From positions 1 through 57,887 of the forward strand of contig NZ_CAAGHK010000016.1 of NCBI RefSeq assembly GCF_900769625.1: a DNA stretch of 57,887 nucleotides. The letters are read 5' to 3'. This document shows positions 35,229 through 43,542 of the stretch, piece after piece; position 1 is the first letter of the stretch, and each line of letters opens with the position of its first letter. Source of the DNA: an uncultured Clostridium sp. (GTDB lineage: Bacteria; Bacillota; Clostridia; Clostridiales; Clostridiaceae). A program made the translations under genes and the position numbers. The notes under the pieces were generated by a model. That model ran no database searches. It was given only the letters and a program-made list of their open reading frames with translations, and had not been told where the DNA came from.

Positions 35229-35981
35229 TTATTCCCTATTAATTATTTTTCTACTTATTAGATAATCAAATTCCCATGGTTCCATGGCTTCAATTGTTTT
35301 AAATTCATATCCTAAATTTTTATAATCATTTATTATATCCTGCAATGCTTCGGTAGTAGTTTTTTTATTTTCTAAATCATGCATTAAAACAACTTCAACA
35401 ACACTCTTCCCATACACTTCTTCTATATTTTCTTTTATTACACTACGCTCTACAACAGTTTTTTTTGTATCCCCGCAGTCTATAGTCCAGTCTATATAGT
35501 TTACATCTCTGCTCTTTAGATATGCTTTTATATTTCTCAGCACGTCTCTGCTGCATACGGTATTTGTAGAGCCACCAGGCATCCTCACCATGGTATAAGT
35601 TCTCTCTTCATCTATTATTCCATTTATAGTTTTCATACATTCATCAAGATCATTAGCATAACTTTCAGTAGAGTTGTATATTTTCTTGTAATCATGATTG
35701 TTGCAATGCGGAAGTATTCCCATTCCACTATTATTAATCCTTCTCATAGTACCCTTATTACTTGCTGCATTGCTGCCAACTATGCAGAATGTTGCCTTGA
35801 CATCATTTTTACATAATATATCTAATATAGAATCGGTGTTACTAAAAGAAGGTCCATCATCAAAGGTTAAGTACACAATTCTCCTATCTTCTGCTTCTGC
35901 ATTAATGCATATTGCTGTGCAATTAATACCTGTTACACTGATAATAATTGCTATCACTATATTTTTAATATATCTTATCAT
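35229..35981 (-). CDS. Secreted polysaccharide deacetylase (CE4)
   Basis: 250-residue carbohydrate esterase family 4 protein, probably removing acetyl groups from peptidoglycan GlcNAc or another wall glycan. Signal peptide about 1-29 (ends NAEA). TFDDGPS at about 38-44 gives catalytic Asp and metal Asp; HCNNHDY supplies the metal histidines in H-x3-H form; RMPGGST is motif 3; LMHDL is motif 5. It is the only gene on the minus strand between 33 and 39.5 kb, with terminators on its downstream side. Confidence 0.87.
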   Translation of the reverse strand: MIRYIKNIVIAIIISVTGINCTAICINAEAEDRRIVYLTFDDGPSFSNTDSILDILCKNDVKATFCIVGSNAASNKGTMRRINNSGMGILPHCNNHDYKKIYNSTESYANDLDECMKTINGIIDEERTYTMVRMPGGSTNTVCSRDVLRNIKAYLKSRDVNYIDWTIDCGDTKKTVVERSVIKENIEEVYGKSVVEVVLMHDLENKKTTTEALQDIINDYKNLGYEFKTIEAMEPWEFDYLISRKIINRE

Positions 35982-36285
35982 GCATTTTTCACCCCTTCTT
36001 CATAGTTCCTTGTATAGTTTGTTCAAAAAAATAAAATCTATATATGAAATATAAAATTGTGCTTTAATTTTATATGGAATATATACCTTCAAAAACCATC
36101 TAAGTAAATAAATCATTATACATTCTTTGTAAAACGTTAAAAATTATATAAAATTTTATTATCAGATTATAAATTAAAATATATCTTTTAAATTTTACAC
36201 TTAACATTTATTGTTATTAAGTTACATAAATGTTATACTAAAAATGTTTTAAGATATTTATTAAATAGAAGCGGAGAGATTTGAC
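35982..36285. other. Divergent region, deacetylase / dacA
   Basis: 304 AT-rich bases containing the dacA promoter at 36211-36239. I see no ORF or structured RNA in the rest. Confidence 0.5.
36211..36239 (+). promoter_or_regulatory. Promoter of dacA
   Basis: TTGTTA (36211-36216), 17-bp spacer, TATACT (36234-36239); the TTG start lies 47 bp downstream. Confidence 0.6.
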
Positions 36286-37575
36286 TTGAAAAAAAATTTA
36301 ATTTTAAAAACACTTTTACTAACTCTTTCTATTTCTTTGTTCAGCCCAATGGCATCTATCAAAGGTAGTGCTGCAACAGCATCAGCTGTACAGCCAGAAA
36401 TAAATGCACAGGCTGCTATAACAATGGATCTAGAAACTGGTGAAATCATCTATTCTAAGGATGCAGACAGCAAAAGATACCCAGCTAGTACTACAAAGCT
36501 GTTAACAGGTTTATTATTAGCTGAAAATAAACAAAAAAGTGATGCAATTGAATTTACTGAATCTGCAAAAGCTCAGCCTGAATATTCACTAAACATAAAT
36601 TTCATGCATAATTCTATGAAAGTTGGTGATACAATGTCAGCTGATGATGTAATGAAAGGTTTACTGCTTTTCTCAGGAAATGATACTGCATATATGATTG
36701 CTGACAGTGTTGCAGGAAATTCAACTAAATTTGCTGAAATGATGAATGCGAAAGCAAAAGAAATTGGTGCAGAAAACAGTCACTTTGTTACTGCAAATGG
36801 ATTACATGATGATAACCACTATACTACAGCATACGATCTTTCCTTAATAACAAAAGCTGCTTTTGAAAATGAATGGGAAAGAGAAGTTATGGGACTTGCA
36901 GATGCTTCTATTGAAATCAATGGTGCCAAAGTTTTATTAGAAAATAGAAACTTAGGTCTTGGACAAAATGGAAACATTGGTGGAAAAACCGGCTTAACAA
37001 ATGCTGCTGGCGGATGTCTTGCTGCCGTTTATGAAAGAGATGGCAGAAAACTTATAGGTGTTGTACTTAAAAGTAGACAAGTTGATAATGCTGATATGAC
37101 TAAATTCAATGATATGGATTCTATCATGGACTACAGTTATAATTCAGCAAAAACAGTTTACAAATCATCAGGTGAAGAAGTTGGAACTACAGATGTAGAA
37201 TATAAAGCATTTGGATTCTTTGGACCTACAAAGACAATTACAGTTCCATTGAAACTTACTCAGGATGTAACTTATTATCCTAATGCAATAAATGATGCTG
37301 AATCTCAGATTACTTATGACAAAACTGATGCAAGTGCATGGAATTTATTATTCAACAAAGATGTAAAGTTAACTTACTCAACAAGAAATCACAGTGAAGA
37401 TGTTACTGGTACAGTAGATGTATCATTCGGTGATATATTAAAAGATAACATAATTATCTATATTGCAACTTTAGCAAGCATAGTAATAATAATTACACTA
37501 ATAATATTAATCAAAAATATGGCGTCAAATTCAAGACGTAGAAGAAGCAGTTATTCTCGTAGAAGAAGATATTAA
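36286..37575 (+). CDS. dacA: D-alanyl-D-alanine carboxypeptidase (PBP5 type)
   Basis: 429-residue S11 serine peptidase that removes the terminal D-Ala of the pentapeptide. Signal peptide about 1-30; S68-T-T-K71; SGN at 130-132; KTG at 234-236 (GGKTGLTNAAGG). A beta domain follows, then a C-terminal membrane helix (about 393-415) and a very basic tail (RRRRSSYSRRRR) that should sit in the cytoplasm. This differs from the amphipathic anchor of E. coli PBP5. Start TTG 36286 with GGAGAGAT upstream; no closer ATG fits. Confidence 0.93.
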   Translation: MKKNLILKTLLLTLSISLFSPMASIKGSAATASAVQPEINAQAAITMDLETGEIIYSKDADSKRYPASTTKLLTGLLLAENKQKSDAIEFTESAKAQPEYSLNINFMHNSMKVGDTMSADDVMKGLLLFSGNDTAYMIADSVAGNSTKFAEMMNAKAKEIGAENSHFVTANGLHDDNHYTTAYDLSLITKAAFENEWEREVMGLADASIEINGAKVLLENRNLGLGQNGNIGGKTGLTNAAGGCLAAVYERDGRKLIGVVLKSRQVDNADMTKFNDMDSIMDYSYNSAKTVYKSSGEEVGTTDVEYKAFGFFGPTKTITVPLKLTQDVTYYPNAINDAESQITYDKTDASAWNLLFNKDVKLTYSTRNHSEDVTGTVDVSFGDILKDNIIIYIATLASIVIIITLIILIKNMASNSRRRRSSYSRRRRY

Positions 37576-37615
37576 TCTGAATTAGTTAATTCAGAGATTC
37601 ATATATTATTTCATT

Positions 37616-37657
37616 ACTGTATCTTAAATTGATGACTTTCAATTTAGGATACAGTTT
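37616..37657 (+). terminator. Terminator of dacA
   Basis: A 17-bp stem with one wobble (37616-37632 with 37639-37655) and a 6-nt loop is followed by TTTTT. Confidence 0.88.
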
Positions 37658-37764
37658 TTTATTACAGATAAATACTTTTGTATTATATTGTACTTTATAA
37701 ATATTTGACTAATAGATACTATTGCAAAAACATGTTATAATCAGAATGTTGCTAATTTGGCAAT

Positions 37765-37787
37765 ATGATATCTATTAAGGATATCAT
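37765..37787 (+). promoter_or_regulatory. Palindrome in the flavin reductase upstream region
   Basis: ATGATATC-N7-GATATCAT, a perfect 8-bp dyad, lies about 30 bp before the start and downstream of an extended -10 (TGTTATAAT, 37733-37741). It could be an operator in the 5' untranslated region or an mRNA hairpin. Confidence 0.4.
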
Positions 37788-37818
37788 CAAACTATCTTTT
37801 ATCTAAGGAGTAAACATA

Positions 37819-38427
37819 ATGAATAAAGTTGAAATGAAAGGCAGTGTAATCTTAAATCCAGTACCTGTCGTTTTAATTACTTCTAAAAATAATGAAGGAA
37901 AAACAAATGTATTTACTGTAGGATGGACTGGAACAATAAATACAAAACCTCCAATGCTCTATATTTCAATAAGACCTGAAAGACTTTCTTACGAATACAT
38001 AAAGGAAACAATGGAGTTTGTCTTAAATATGCCTGGTTCAAATCTTGTCAAAGCTGTCGACTATTGCGGTGTACGAACAGGTAAAAAGAATGATAAAATA
38101 AAAGAAATGGGCTTCACACTAAGAAACTGTTCACATGTTTCTGTACCTTATATAGAAGAATGTCCAGTCAACATTGAATGTAAAGTCAAAGATATCATTC
38201 CACTTGGAACTCATGACATGTTCGTTGCAGAAGTTGTAGGTTCTCATGTAAATGAAGATCTTTTCGATGAAAAAGGAAAAATACTTTTTGAAAATGCAAA
38301 TATGATGGCATACTGCCACGGAGAATACTTTCCTCTCCAAAAACATCCAGTAGGATCTTTTGGATTTTCTGTAATGAAGAAAAAAACTAAAAAACGAAGA
38401 CAGCTTGAAGCAAAGAAAACTAAATAA
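37819..38427 (+). CDS. Flavin reductase-like FMN-binding protein (flavoredoxin type)
   Basis: 202-residue split-beta-barrel FMN-binding protein. VFTVGWTGTINTKPPMLYISIRP (about 31-53; read in two parts) and FVLNMPG are the characteristic segments; the C-terminus is very basic (KKKTKKRRQLEAKK). Related to NADH:FMN oxidoreductases and flavoredoxin; substrate unknown. Good SD AAGGAG before ATG 37819. The acyltransferase gene follows 32 bp later, probably in the same transcript. Confidence 0.85.
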   Translation: MNKVEMKGSVILNPVPVVLITSKNNEGKTNVFTVGWTGTINTKPPMLYISIRPERLSYEYIKETMEFVLNMPGSNLVKAVDYCGVRTGKKNDKIKEMGFTLRNCSHVSVPYIEECPVNIECKVKDIIPLGTHDMFVAEVVGSHVNEDLFDEKGKILFENANMMAYCHGEYFPLQKHPVGSFGFSVMKKKTKKRRQLEAKKTK

Positions 38428-38459
38428 GTTTTCTTTGTATTTTTAAAGGGGGAAAAAAC

Positions 38460-39449
38460 TTGAATAGCAAAACACGTGATAATTATTTTGATAACCTTAG
38501 AGGGTTATTGATAATATGCGTTATTGTCGGGAATTCACTTGAATATATATCACCGTCAAGTGTAAATCCTCATTATCTTATACTTTTTCTATACATGTTT
38601 CATATGCCTATGTTTACTTTTATCTCAGGATACTTCTGTAAAAAAAGCAGACGAAGCACTGTTGAAAAAGTAATTGATACAACGAAAATATACTTATTTG
38701 CACAGACATTCTATTTTATCTTTAATAGATATGTATTAGATAGGACAAGTGTAAAATTCCAGCTTTTATATCCAAGCTGGACTTTATGGTATCTGCTTGC
38801 ATTAATAGTGTGGTATGTTCTTTCTGATTATATCAAAAATTATAAAATTGCCTTTATATTTTCATTAATAGCAGCATTAGCAATTGGTTTTGATGGTAGT
38901 GTAGGAACATATGCCAGTGTGTCAAGAATATTCTTCTTCATGCCATTTTTTATTGCAGGTATGGCTTTTGATAAAGAATCCTTCCTAAATAAATATAAAC
39001 AATATGCAGTACATGCTGGAATACTGACATCAATAATATTAATACTATTATTTGCAGTCAGAGAATTCACAGATGTTGAATACTTCTTTGAATATACAAA
39101 CTATACTTTTTATCTTGACTCTGCCCTATATCCATTTATATTAAGAGCATTTCATTATATAGGCGGATTCATAATATGTGGTTTTCTTTTAATTGTTTTT
39201 ACAAGCAAAAAGACAATTCTCACATGGTTCGGTAAAAATTCATTAATTCTCTATATTTCTCATGCCGCTGTTATTCAGCTTCTTACATTAAGACCAATAC
39301 TTAAATATGTATCATGGCTACAGCTTATATTATCAGAATCATTTATTCTTTTAGTATTATTTGCACTAACAATAATGATAAAAGCTATTAAATCATATAT
39401 TAAATCATTCAATACTTCTCAGATTAACGATTTAAATCAGCAGTCATAA
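38460..39449 (+). CDS. Acyltransferase-3 family membrane protein
   Basis: 329-residue integral membrane acyltransferase (AT3/OafA-type), generally transferring acetyl or other acyl groups to surface sugars. The N-terminus NYFDNLRGLLIICVIVGNSL and MFHMPMFTFISGYF (about 44-57) are family signatures; about ten helices. Start TTG 38460 with GGGGGAAAAA upstream. A role in decorating the surface polymer made by the 11-18 kb cluster is possible but unproven. Confidence 0.85.
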   Translation: MNSKTRDNYFDNLRGLLIICVIVGNSLEYISPSSVNPHYLILFLYMFHMPMFTFISGYFCKKSRRSTVEKVIDTTKIYLFAQTFYFIFNRYVLDRTSVKFQLLYPSWTLWYLLALIVWYVLSDYIKNYKIAFIFSLIAALAIGFDGSVGTYASVSRIFFFMPFFIAGMAFDKESFLNKYKQYAVHAGILTSIILILLFAVREFTDVEYFFEYTNYTFYLDSALYPFILRAFHYIGGFIICGFLLIVFTSKKTILTWFGKNSLILYISHAAVIQLLTLRPILKYVSWLQLILSESFILLVLFALTIMIKAIKSYIKSFNTSQINDLNQQS

Positions 39450-39520
39450 GAATTAATTGATAGTTTTGGTATAAAAACTCTATTTTCTTTGATTATTAGT
39501 TTACAAATATATAGATATCT

Positions 39521-39567
39521 AAAAATGCAGTAATTCCTTTAATATTTCAGGAAAGTACTGCATTTTT
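39521..39567. terminator. Bidirectional terminator between convergent genes
   Basis: A 12-bp stem AAAAATGCAGTA/TACTGCATTTTT with an inner TTCC/GGAA pair lies between the acyltransferase stop and the yitT stop. Confidence 0.85.
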
Positions 39568-39577
39568 AATTTTATTC

Positions 39578-40420
39578 TTATTCGCTTAAACTCTTGAATC
39601 CTTTTCCAAGAACTTCGCTTGTATCATTTATTGTCACGAAAGCATCGGGATCATTTATTTTTATAAATTGCTTTAACTTCATAAACTGTCTTCTTGTTAA
39701 AATAGTTAGGATAACACAATTCTGTTCTCCAGTATATCCTCCTTTTCCATAAAAAACAGTACATCCTCTGTCTATATCTTTCATTATGTAATTAGATACC
39801 AGTTTTTCTTCTTTTGTAAATACCATAACCTGCTTAGATACATTTAGCCCATCTACAAATTTATCAATTAAAGTTCCTGTAAGATATACACTTAAAAGAC
39901 CAAAAAGTGCAAGCTCAATTCCAAATGTATACATAGCTAATAATATTACAACCGAATCAGATATCAATAATCCCTTTCCAAAATCTATGTTAGCATACTT
40001 ATTCATTAATTTTGCAGTAATACTTGTTCCGCCAGTTGTCGCATCTTGAGTCAGCATTATTACACTTCCAAGTGCAAGTAGTGCACTTCCAAAGATAGAT
40101 GCCAGCATTAAATCATTTGTTAAAGCAACAGGTGTATAATTCTTTTCAATTACCGATAAGGCAATTGATAAACTAAATGCGGCATACATACTCTTTATTC
40201 CAAAGCTTCCGCCAATAAAAATAAAGGCAAGTAAAAATAATACAACATTACATACAACCATGATTATTCCTGGTTCAATCCCAAGGATATTGTTAATTAC
40301 AAGTGCTAATCCTGAGACACCACCGGATGCAATTTGATTTGGGAAAAAGAAAAATTCAAATGCAAAAATTACTATTGCAACTCCCAATGTTATAATTCCA
40401 TATTCCTTTAATAATTTCAT
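39578..40420 (-). CDS. YitT family membrane protein
   Basis: 280-residue protein with a YitT-membrane domain (about 1-195, five to six helices, GGVSGLALVINNILG at about 33-47) and a C-terminal DUF2179 soluble domain (FYGKGGYTGEQNCVILTILTRRQF). Substrate and function of the family are unclear. AGGAGGAATAT precedes ATG 40420. A dispersed repeat lies directly upstream. Confidence 0.88.
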   Translation of the reverse strand: MKLLKEYGIITLGVAIVIFAFEFFFFPNQIASGGVSGLALVINNILGIEPGIIMVVCNVVLFLLAFIFIGGSFGIKSMYAAFSLSIALSVIEKNYTPVALTNDLMLASIFGSALLALGSVIMLTQDATTGGTSITAKLMNKYANIDFGKGLLISDSVVILLAMYTFGIELALFGLLSVYLTGTLIDKFVDGLNVSKQVMVFTKEEKLVSNYIMKDIDRGCTVFYGKGGYTGEQNCVILTILTRRQFMKLKQFIKINDPDAFVTINDTSEVLGKGFKSLSE

Positions 40421-40436
40421 ATATTCCTCCTAATAC

Positions 40437-40570
40437 AGTTGATAATTGAGAGTTGAAAGTTGAGAGTTTAGGTAGAAAACCTCTGCTTTTCTTTAAATAA
40501 TATTTTTTAGAAATCTCCTTCAGAGATTTCATCCTTAACTGTCAATTGTAAATTCTCAATTATCAATTCA
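40437..40570. repeat. Dispersed inverted-repeat element, copy B
   Basis: The left arm 40437-40472 has GTTGATAATTGAGAGTTGA units; the right arm 40533-40570 is its inverted counterpart, ending CAATTATCAATT. An internal hairpin AAATCTC/GAGATTT lies just before CATCCTTAACTGTCAATTG. The plan is the same as copy A at 25572, and the right arm is nearly identical to the relic at 2391. Further TCAATTGA-like units trail to about 40596. Confidence 0.75.
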
Positions 40571-40697
40571 CTAATCTCAATTGACTAATTTCTCAATTAA
40601 ATCACAATTTATATTACCACAGATATATTTTTATTCTACTTTTCTATTTTAATTCAAATAACAATAAATTATCTAAGAAATTGAAAATTACATAAAA

Positions 40698-40740
40698 AAA
40701 TATAGCTTTTTTAGATATAAATTCTTTCAAAGCTATATTT
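40698..40740 (-). terminator. Terminator of the ABC importer operon
   Basis: A 12-bp perfect stem AAATATAGCTTT/AAAGCTATATTT is followed by TTTTATG on the minus strand, 70 bp after the permease stop. Confidence 0.7.
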
Positions 40741-40810
40741 ATTAATTATTCTCTAATATTTTCATAAATGTTAGAGCTGCTGCAGAAACTCCTCACGCAG
40801 CCATATTTTA

Positions 40811-41659
40811 TCAAATATCTCGTGATAATTTTTTCTGAAGAATTGCCACAATCTCATACATTATGAAAGCAATAATTGATAAAATTACAATACTCATCAT
40901 TACTGTATCAAGCTGTGCTACCTGTCCTCCATAGACTATCAAAAATCCTAGACCGCTTTTTGCTACTAAAAATTCTCCCATTATTACTCCGACCCATGAT
41001 AGTCCTACATTGATCTTTAATGCTGAAATGAAAACAGGTATTGAATATGGAAATATTAGATATCTTAATATCTGAAGCTTTGAAGCTTTAAATGTCTTCA
41101 TAAGCATTATCTTTTCATCATCTATCTCATTAAATCCGCTTAAAACACTTATTATAGTAGTAACAATTGAAATAAGCAGAGCTATAACAATTATTGCCGG
41201 CATCCCATTTCCTATCCAGAATATTATGATTGGTGCAAGTGCAACTTTTGGAAGCGCATTTAGTACAACCAAATATGGATCCAGTATTCTCGAAACAGTC
41301 GGACACCACCATAATATTATCGCAGCTGCTACGCCAAGTATTGTTCCTAGTGAAAAACCAAGTATAGTCTCATAACATGTTATTGCTATATGCTCAAACA
41401 GACTTCCATCTTCATAGAGACTTATACATGATTTTACTACACGGCTTGGACTTGATGTAAGGAATGGGTCAATCAATTTTAAATCAGCTGCAATCTGCCA
41501 TAATGCAATAAATATTATAAGGATCATTATTCTACATATGGTAATTTTAATTTTATGTGACTTTACAGACTTTAAATATAAGCTGTGTTCATTGCTCATA
41601 ACGTCTTCTTTATTTTTCTCATTTAAATGTATATCATTCTTTTTTCTCATTATCTTCAT
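40811..41659 (-). CDS. ABC transporter permease (SsuC/TauC-type)
   Basis: 282-residue inner-membrane permease with about six helices and the EAA-like loop (MKTFKASKLQILRYLIFPYSIP, split between two helices). Belongs to the nitrate/sulfonate/taurine/pyrimidine importer group. The first ~40 residues are charged and not conserved; ATG 41659 or 41650 both overlap the ATPase gene by about 20 bp, indicating translational coupling. Substrate unknown. Confidence 0.88.
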   Translation of the reverse strand: MKIMRKKNDIHLNEKNKEDVMSNEHSLYLKSVKSHKIKITICRIMILIIFIALWQIAADLKLIDPFLTSSPSRVVKSCISLYEDGSLFEHIAITCYETILGFSLGTILGVAAAIILWWCPTVSRILDPYLVVLNALPKVALAPIIIFWIGNGMPAIIVIALLISIVTTIISVLSGFNEIDDEKIMLMKTFKASKLQILRYLIFPYSIPVFISALKINVGLSWVGVIMGEFLVAKSGLGFLIVYGGQVAQLDTVMMSIVILSIIAFIMYEIVAILQKKLSRDI

Positions 41660-42410
41660 TCAACTCCTTCCATAATTCATTAAAATATCCGCTAAACTGT
41701 CTTTCTTTTCTTCTCTGGAAAGGAGTCATTTCTTCACTGTCAAACTTCATTAGTGCTTCTGTCTTTACACTTGCCGGCCTTTTTGAAAGCACTATTACCT
41801 TTTGTGATATTGATATGGCTTCTGCAATATCGTGTGTAACCATTATTGCTGTTTTCTTTTCTCTTTTTATTATTTTATATACATCATCGCAGACAATCAG
41901 CCTCGATTGATAATCTAATGCTGAAAAAGGTTCATCTAAAAATAATATTTCCGGATTCAATGCAAGTGTTCTGATAAGTGCAACTCTTTGTCTCATTCCA
42001 CCGGATAATTCCCTAGGGTAATGATTCTTGAATTTTTCAAGCCCATATGTCTTCAGCAGATCCTCAACACGGTTCTTTGATTCATCATTTAAAAGCTTTT
42101 TTATCTTCAATCCGATAATTACATTTTCCCATACAGTACTCCATTCAAATAAATGATCTTTTTGAAACATATATCCTATTTTATCTAAACTGTTTTTTAT
42201 GTCTTCACCCCTATATAAAATTCTGCCTCCTGAAGGTTCCAACAATCCACTTATTATATTCAGAAGTGTAGATTTACCACATCCTGACGGTCCTAAAATA
42301 GAGATAAATTCGCCTTCTTCTACCTTAAAACTTACATTATTCAAGGCTTTTGTTTCACATTTTATTGAATGGTAATTCATCGATATATTACATATTTCTA
42401 ATAAGCTCAA
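41634..42410 (-). CDS. ABC transporter ATPase (SsuB/TauB-type)
   Basis: 258-residue ATPase: Walker A GPSGCGKST (about 40-48), signature LSGGMRQR, Walker B ILFLDEPF and the switch His in VTHDIAEA. Start TTG 42410 with GAGGAGG close upstream. Works with the permease and lipoprotein encoded on each side. Confidence 0.92.
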   Translation of the reverse strand: MSLLEICNISMNYHSIKCETKALNNVSFKVEEGEFISILGPSGCGKSTLLNIISGLLEPSGGRILYRGEDIKNSLDKIGYMFQKDHLFEWSTVWENVIIGLKIKKLLNDESKNRVEDLLKTYGLEKFKNHYPRELSGGMRQRVALIRTLALNPEILFLDEPFSALDYQSRLIVCDDVYKIIKREKKTAIMVTHDIAEAISISQKVIVLSKRPASVKTEALMKFDSEEMTPFQRRKERQFSGYFNELWKELNEDNEKKE

Positions 42411-42443
42411 ACCTCCTCACCACCTTTTTATCATATTGTGATA

Positions 42444-43457
42444 TTAATTTACAGCTTTTATAGCATATGAATTATCAACAATTTTTGAAAACTCTGGTCT
42501 TGCTGGAATAAGACTGTTGTCATAATCCTGAATTATATCCATAAGTCTGTTCAAATCCTCTTCATTAAGCTGTGGATTATGAGCAATAGCATCTATATTT
42601 CTATAATTTTTAATTACAGTTATTATAGTGTCCTTATCAGTTCCTGGGAAGTAGTCAATTATACTATCAGCTACTTCTTCATCAGAATGACTAAAGAACC
42701 ATTGCTGTCCTTTATAAATAGCCTTTGTAAAACTTTCAACAACTTGTGGGTTTTTATCCAAATATGACTTTGTAGCAAAATAACAGGTATACGGAATTAA
42801 TCCTGTTTCTTCACCTACAGATGCAAGAATATATCCGCTTTCATCCTTTTCTATAACTGAAGCTGTAGGTTCAAAAAGCGCTACATAATCACCAGTACCA
42901 CCCTTAAATGCTCCAGCTGTTGCTGAAAAATCAATATTATTGACCATGTTTACATCTTTTTCAGGATCAATATTGTTCTTCTTCATTGCATACTGGAGAG
43001 CCATTGCTGGAACTCCTCCTGGTCTTCCTCCAATAACACTGCTACCCTTTATGTCAGACCATTTGAAATTATCAGCTTTATTTCTGCCTACTAAAAATGA
43101 TCCATCCTTCTGTGTCAGCTGTGCAAAAACTACAGGATAATCCTCTCTGCCCTGGTTATTAGTATAAATAACCTGTTCAGGCCCACAAAATCCAATATCA
43201 GCTGAATTACTCAAAACAGCCTGCATAACCTTATCTGCGCCCTGCCCTGTCTGAAGATCAATTTCAATACCATTTTCACTGAAAAAGCCTTCACTCATGG
43301 CAATATACATTGGAGCATAAAATACTGAACGTGTTACTTCATTAAGTCTTACCTTCGTTTTTCCTTCTGTAGACTTACCTGCTCCGCATCCAGCAAAAGA
43401 AAACAGAGTAATAAAAGCAGTAAAAAGTGCTGTTAATATCTTTGATTTCCTTTTCAT
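42444..43457 (-). CDS. ABC transporter substrate-binding lipoprotein (SsuA/ThiY-like, NMT1 fold)
   Basis: 337-residue lipoprotein: signal peptide with lipobox FAGC (Cys at about 24), then an NMT1/SsuA-type binding protein. FYAPMYIAMSEGFFSENGIEIDL, GADKVMQAVLSNSADIGFCG and GGRPGGVPAMAL are the fold signatures. Candidates are sulfonates, taurine, pyrimidine precursors of thiamine or riboflavin-type compounds. No TPP or FMN riboswitch is visible in the 86 bases before the gene, which weakens a vitamin role. ATG 43457 is preferred to the TTG just upstream. Confidence 0.87.
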   Translation of the reverse strand: MKRKSKILTALFTAFITLFSFAGCGAGKSTEGKTKVRLNEVTRSVFYAPMYIAMSEGFFSENGIEIDLQTGQGADKVMQAVLSNSADIGFCGPEQVIYTNNQGREDYPVVFAQLTQKDGSFLVGRNKADNFKWSDIKGSSVIGGRPGGVPAMALQYAMKKNNIDPEKDVNMVNNIDFSATAGAFKGGTGDYVALFEPTASVIEKDESGYILASVGEETGLIPYTCYFATKSYLDKNPQVVESFTKAIYKGQQWFFSHSDEEVADSIIDYFPGTDKDTIITVIKNYRNIDAIAHNPQLNEEDLNRLMDIIQDYDNSLIPARPEFSKIVDNSYAIKAVN

Positions 43458-43542
43458 CAATCAAAGCATCTCCTATTAATATTCACATTTTATACTATGA
43501 TAAAATCTAAAAGAGTGTTCTGATATAATTTATAGAATAAAT

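Larger units (their letters stand above)
40421..40810. other. Intergenic region with repeat copy B and terminator
   Basis: Of 390 bases, 40437-40596 is the dispersed repeat and its tail, 40698-40740 the terminator of the ABC operon, and 40741-40810 a short stretch in frame with the permease gene that encodes a protein-like tail after stops (see rejected items). Confidence 0.6.

Noticed and set aside
40741..40810. Protein-like tail GVSAAALTFMKILENN in frame after the permease gene
   Set aside because: It is in the permease frame but separated by three stops and only 16 residues long; it may be a relic of another gene's end, yet too short to assign.
43461..43542. TPP or FMN riboswitch before the importer
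   Set aside because: Only about 80 bases are available and none of the conserved riboswitch core sequences is seen.
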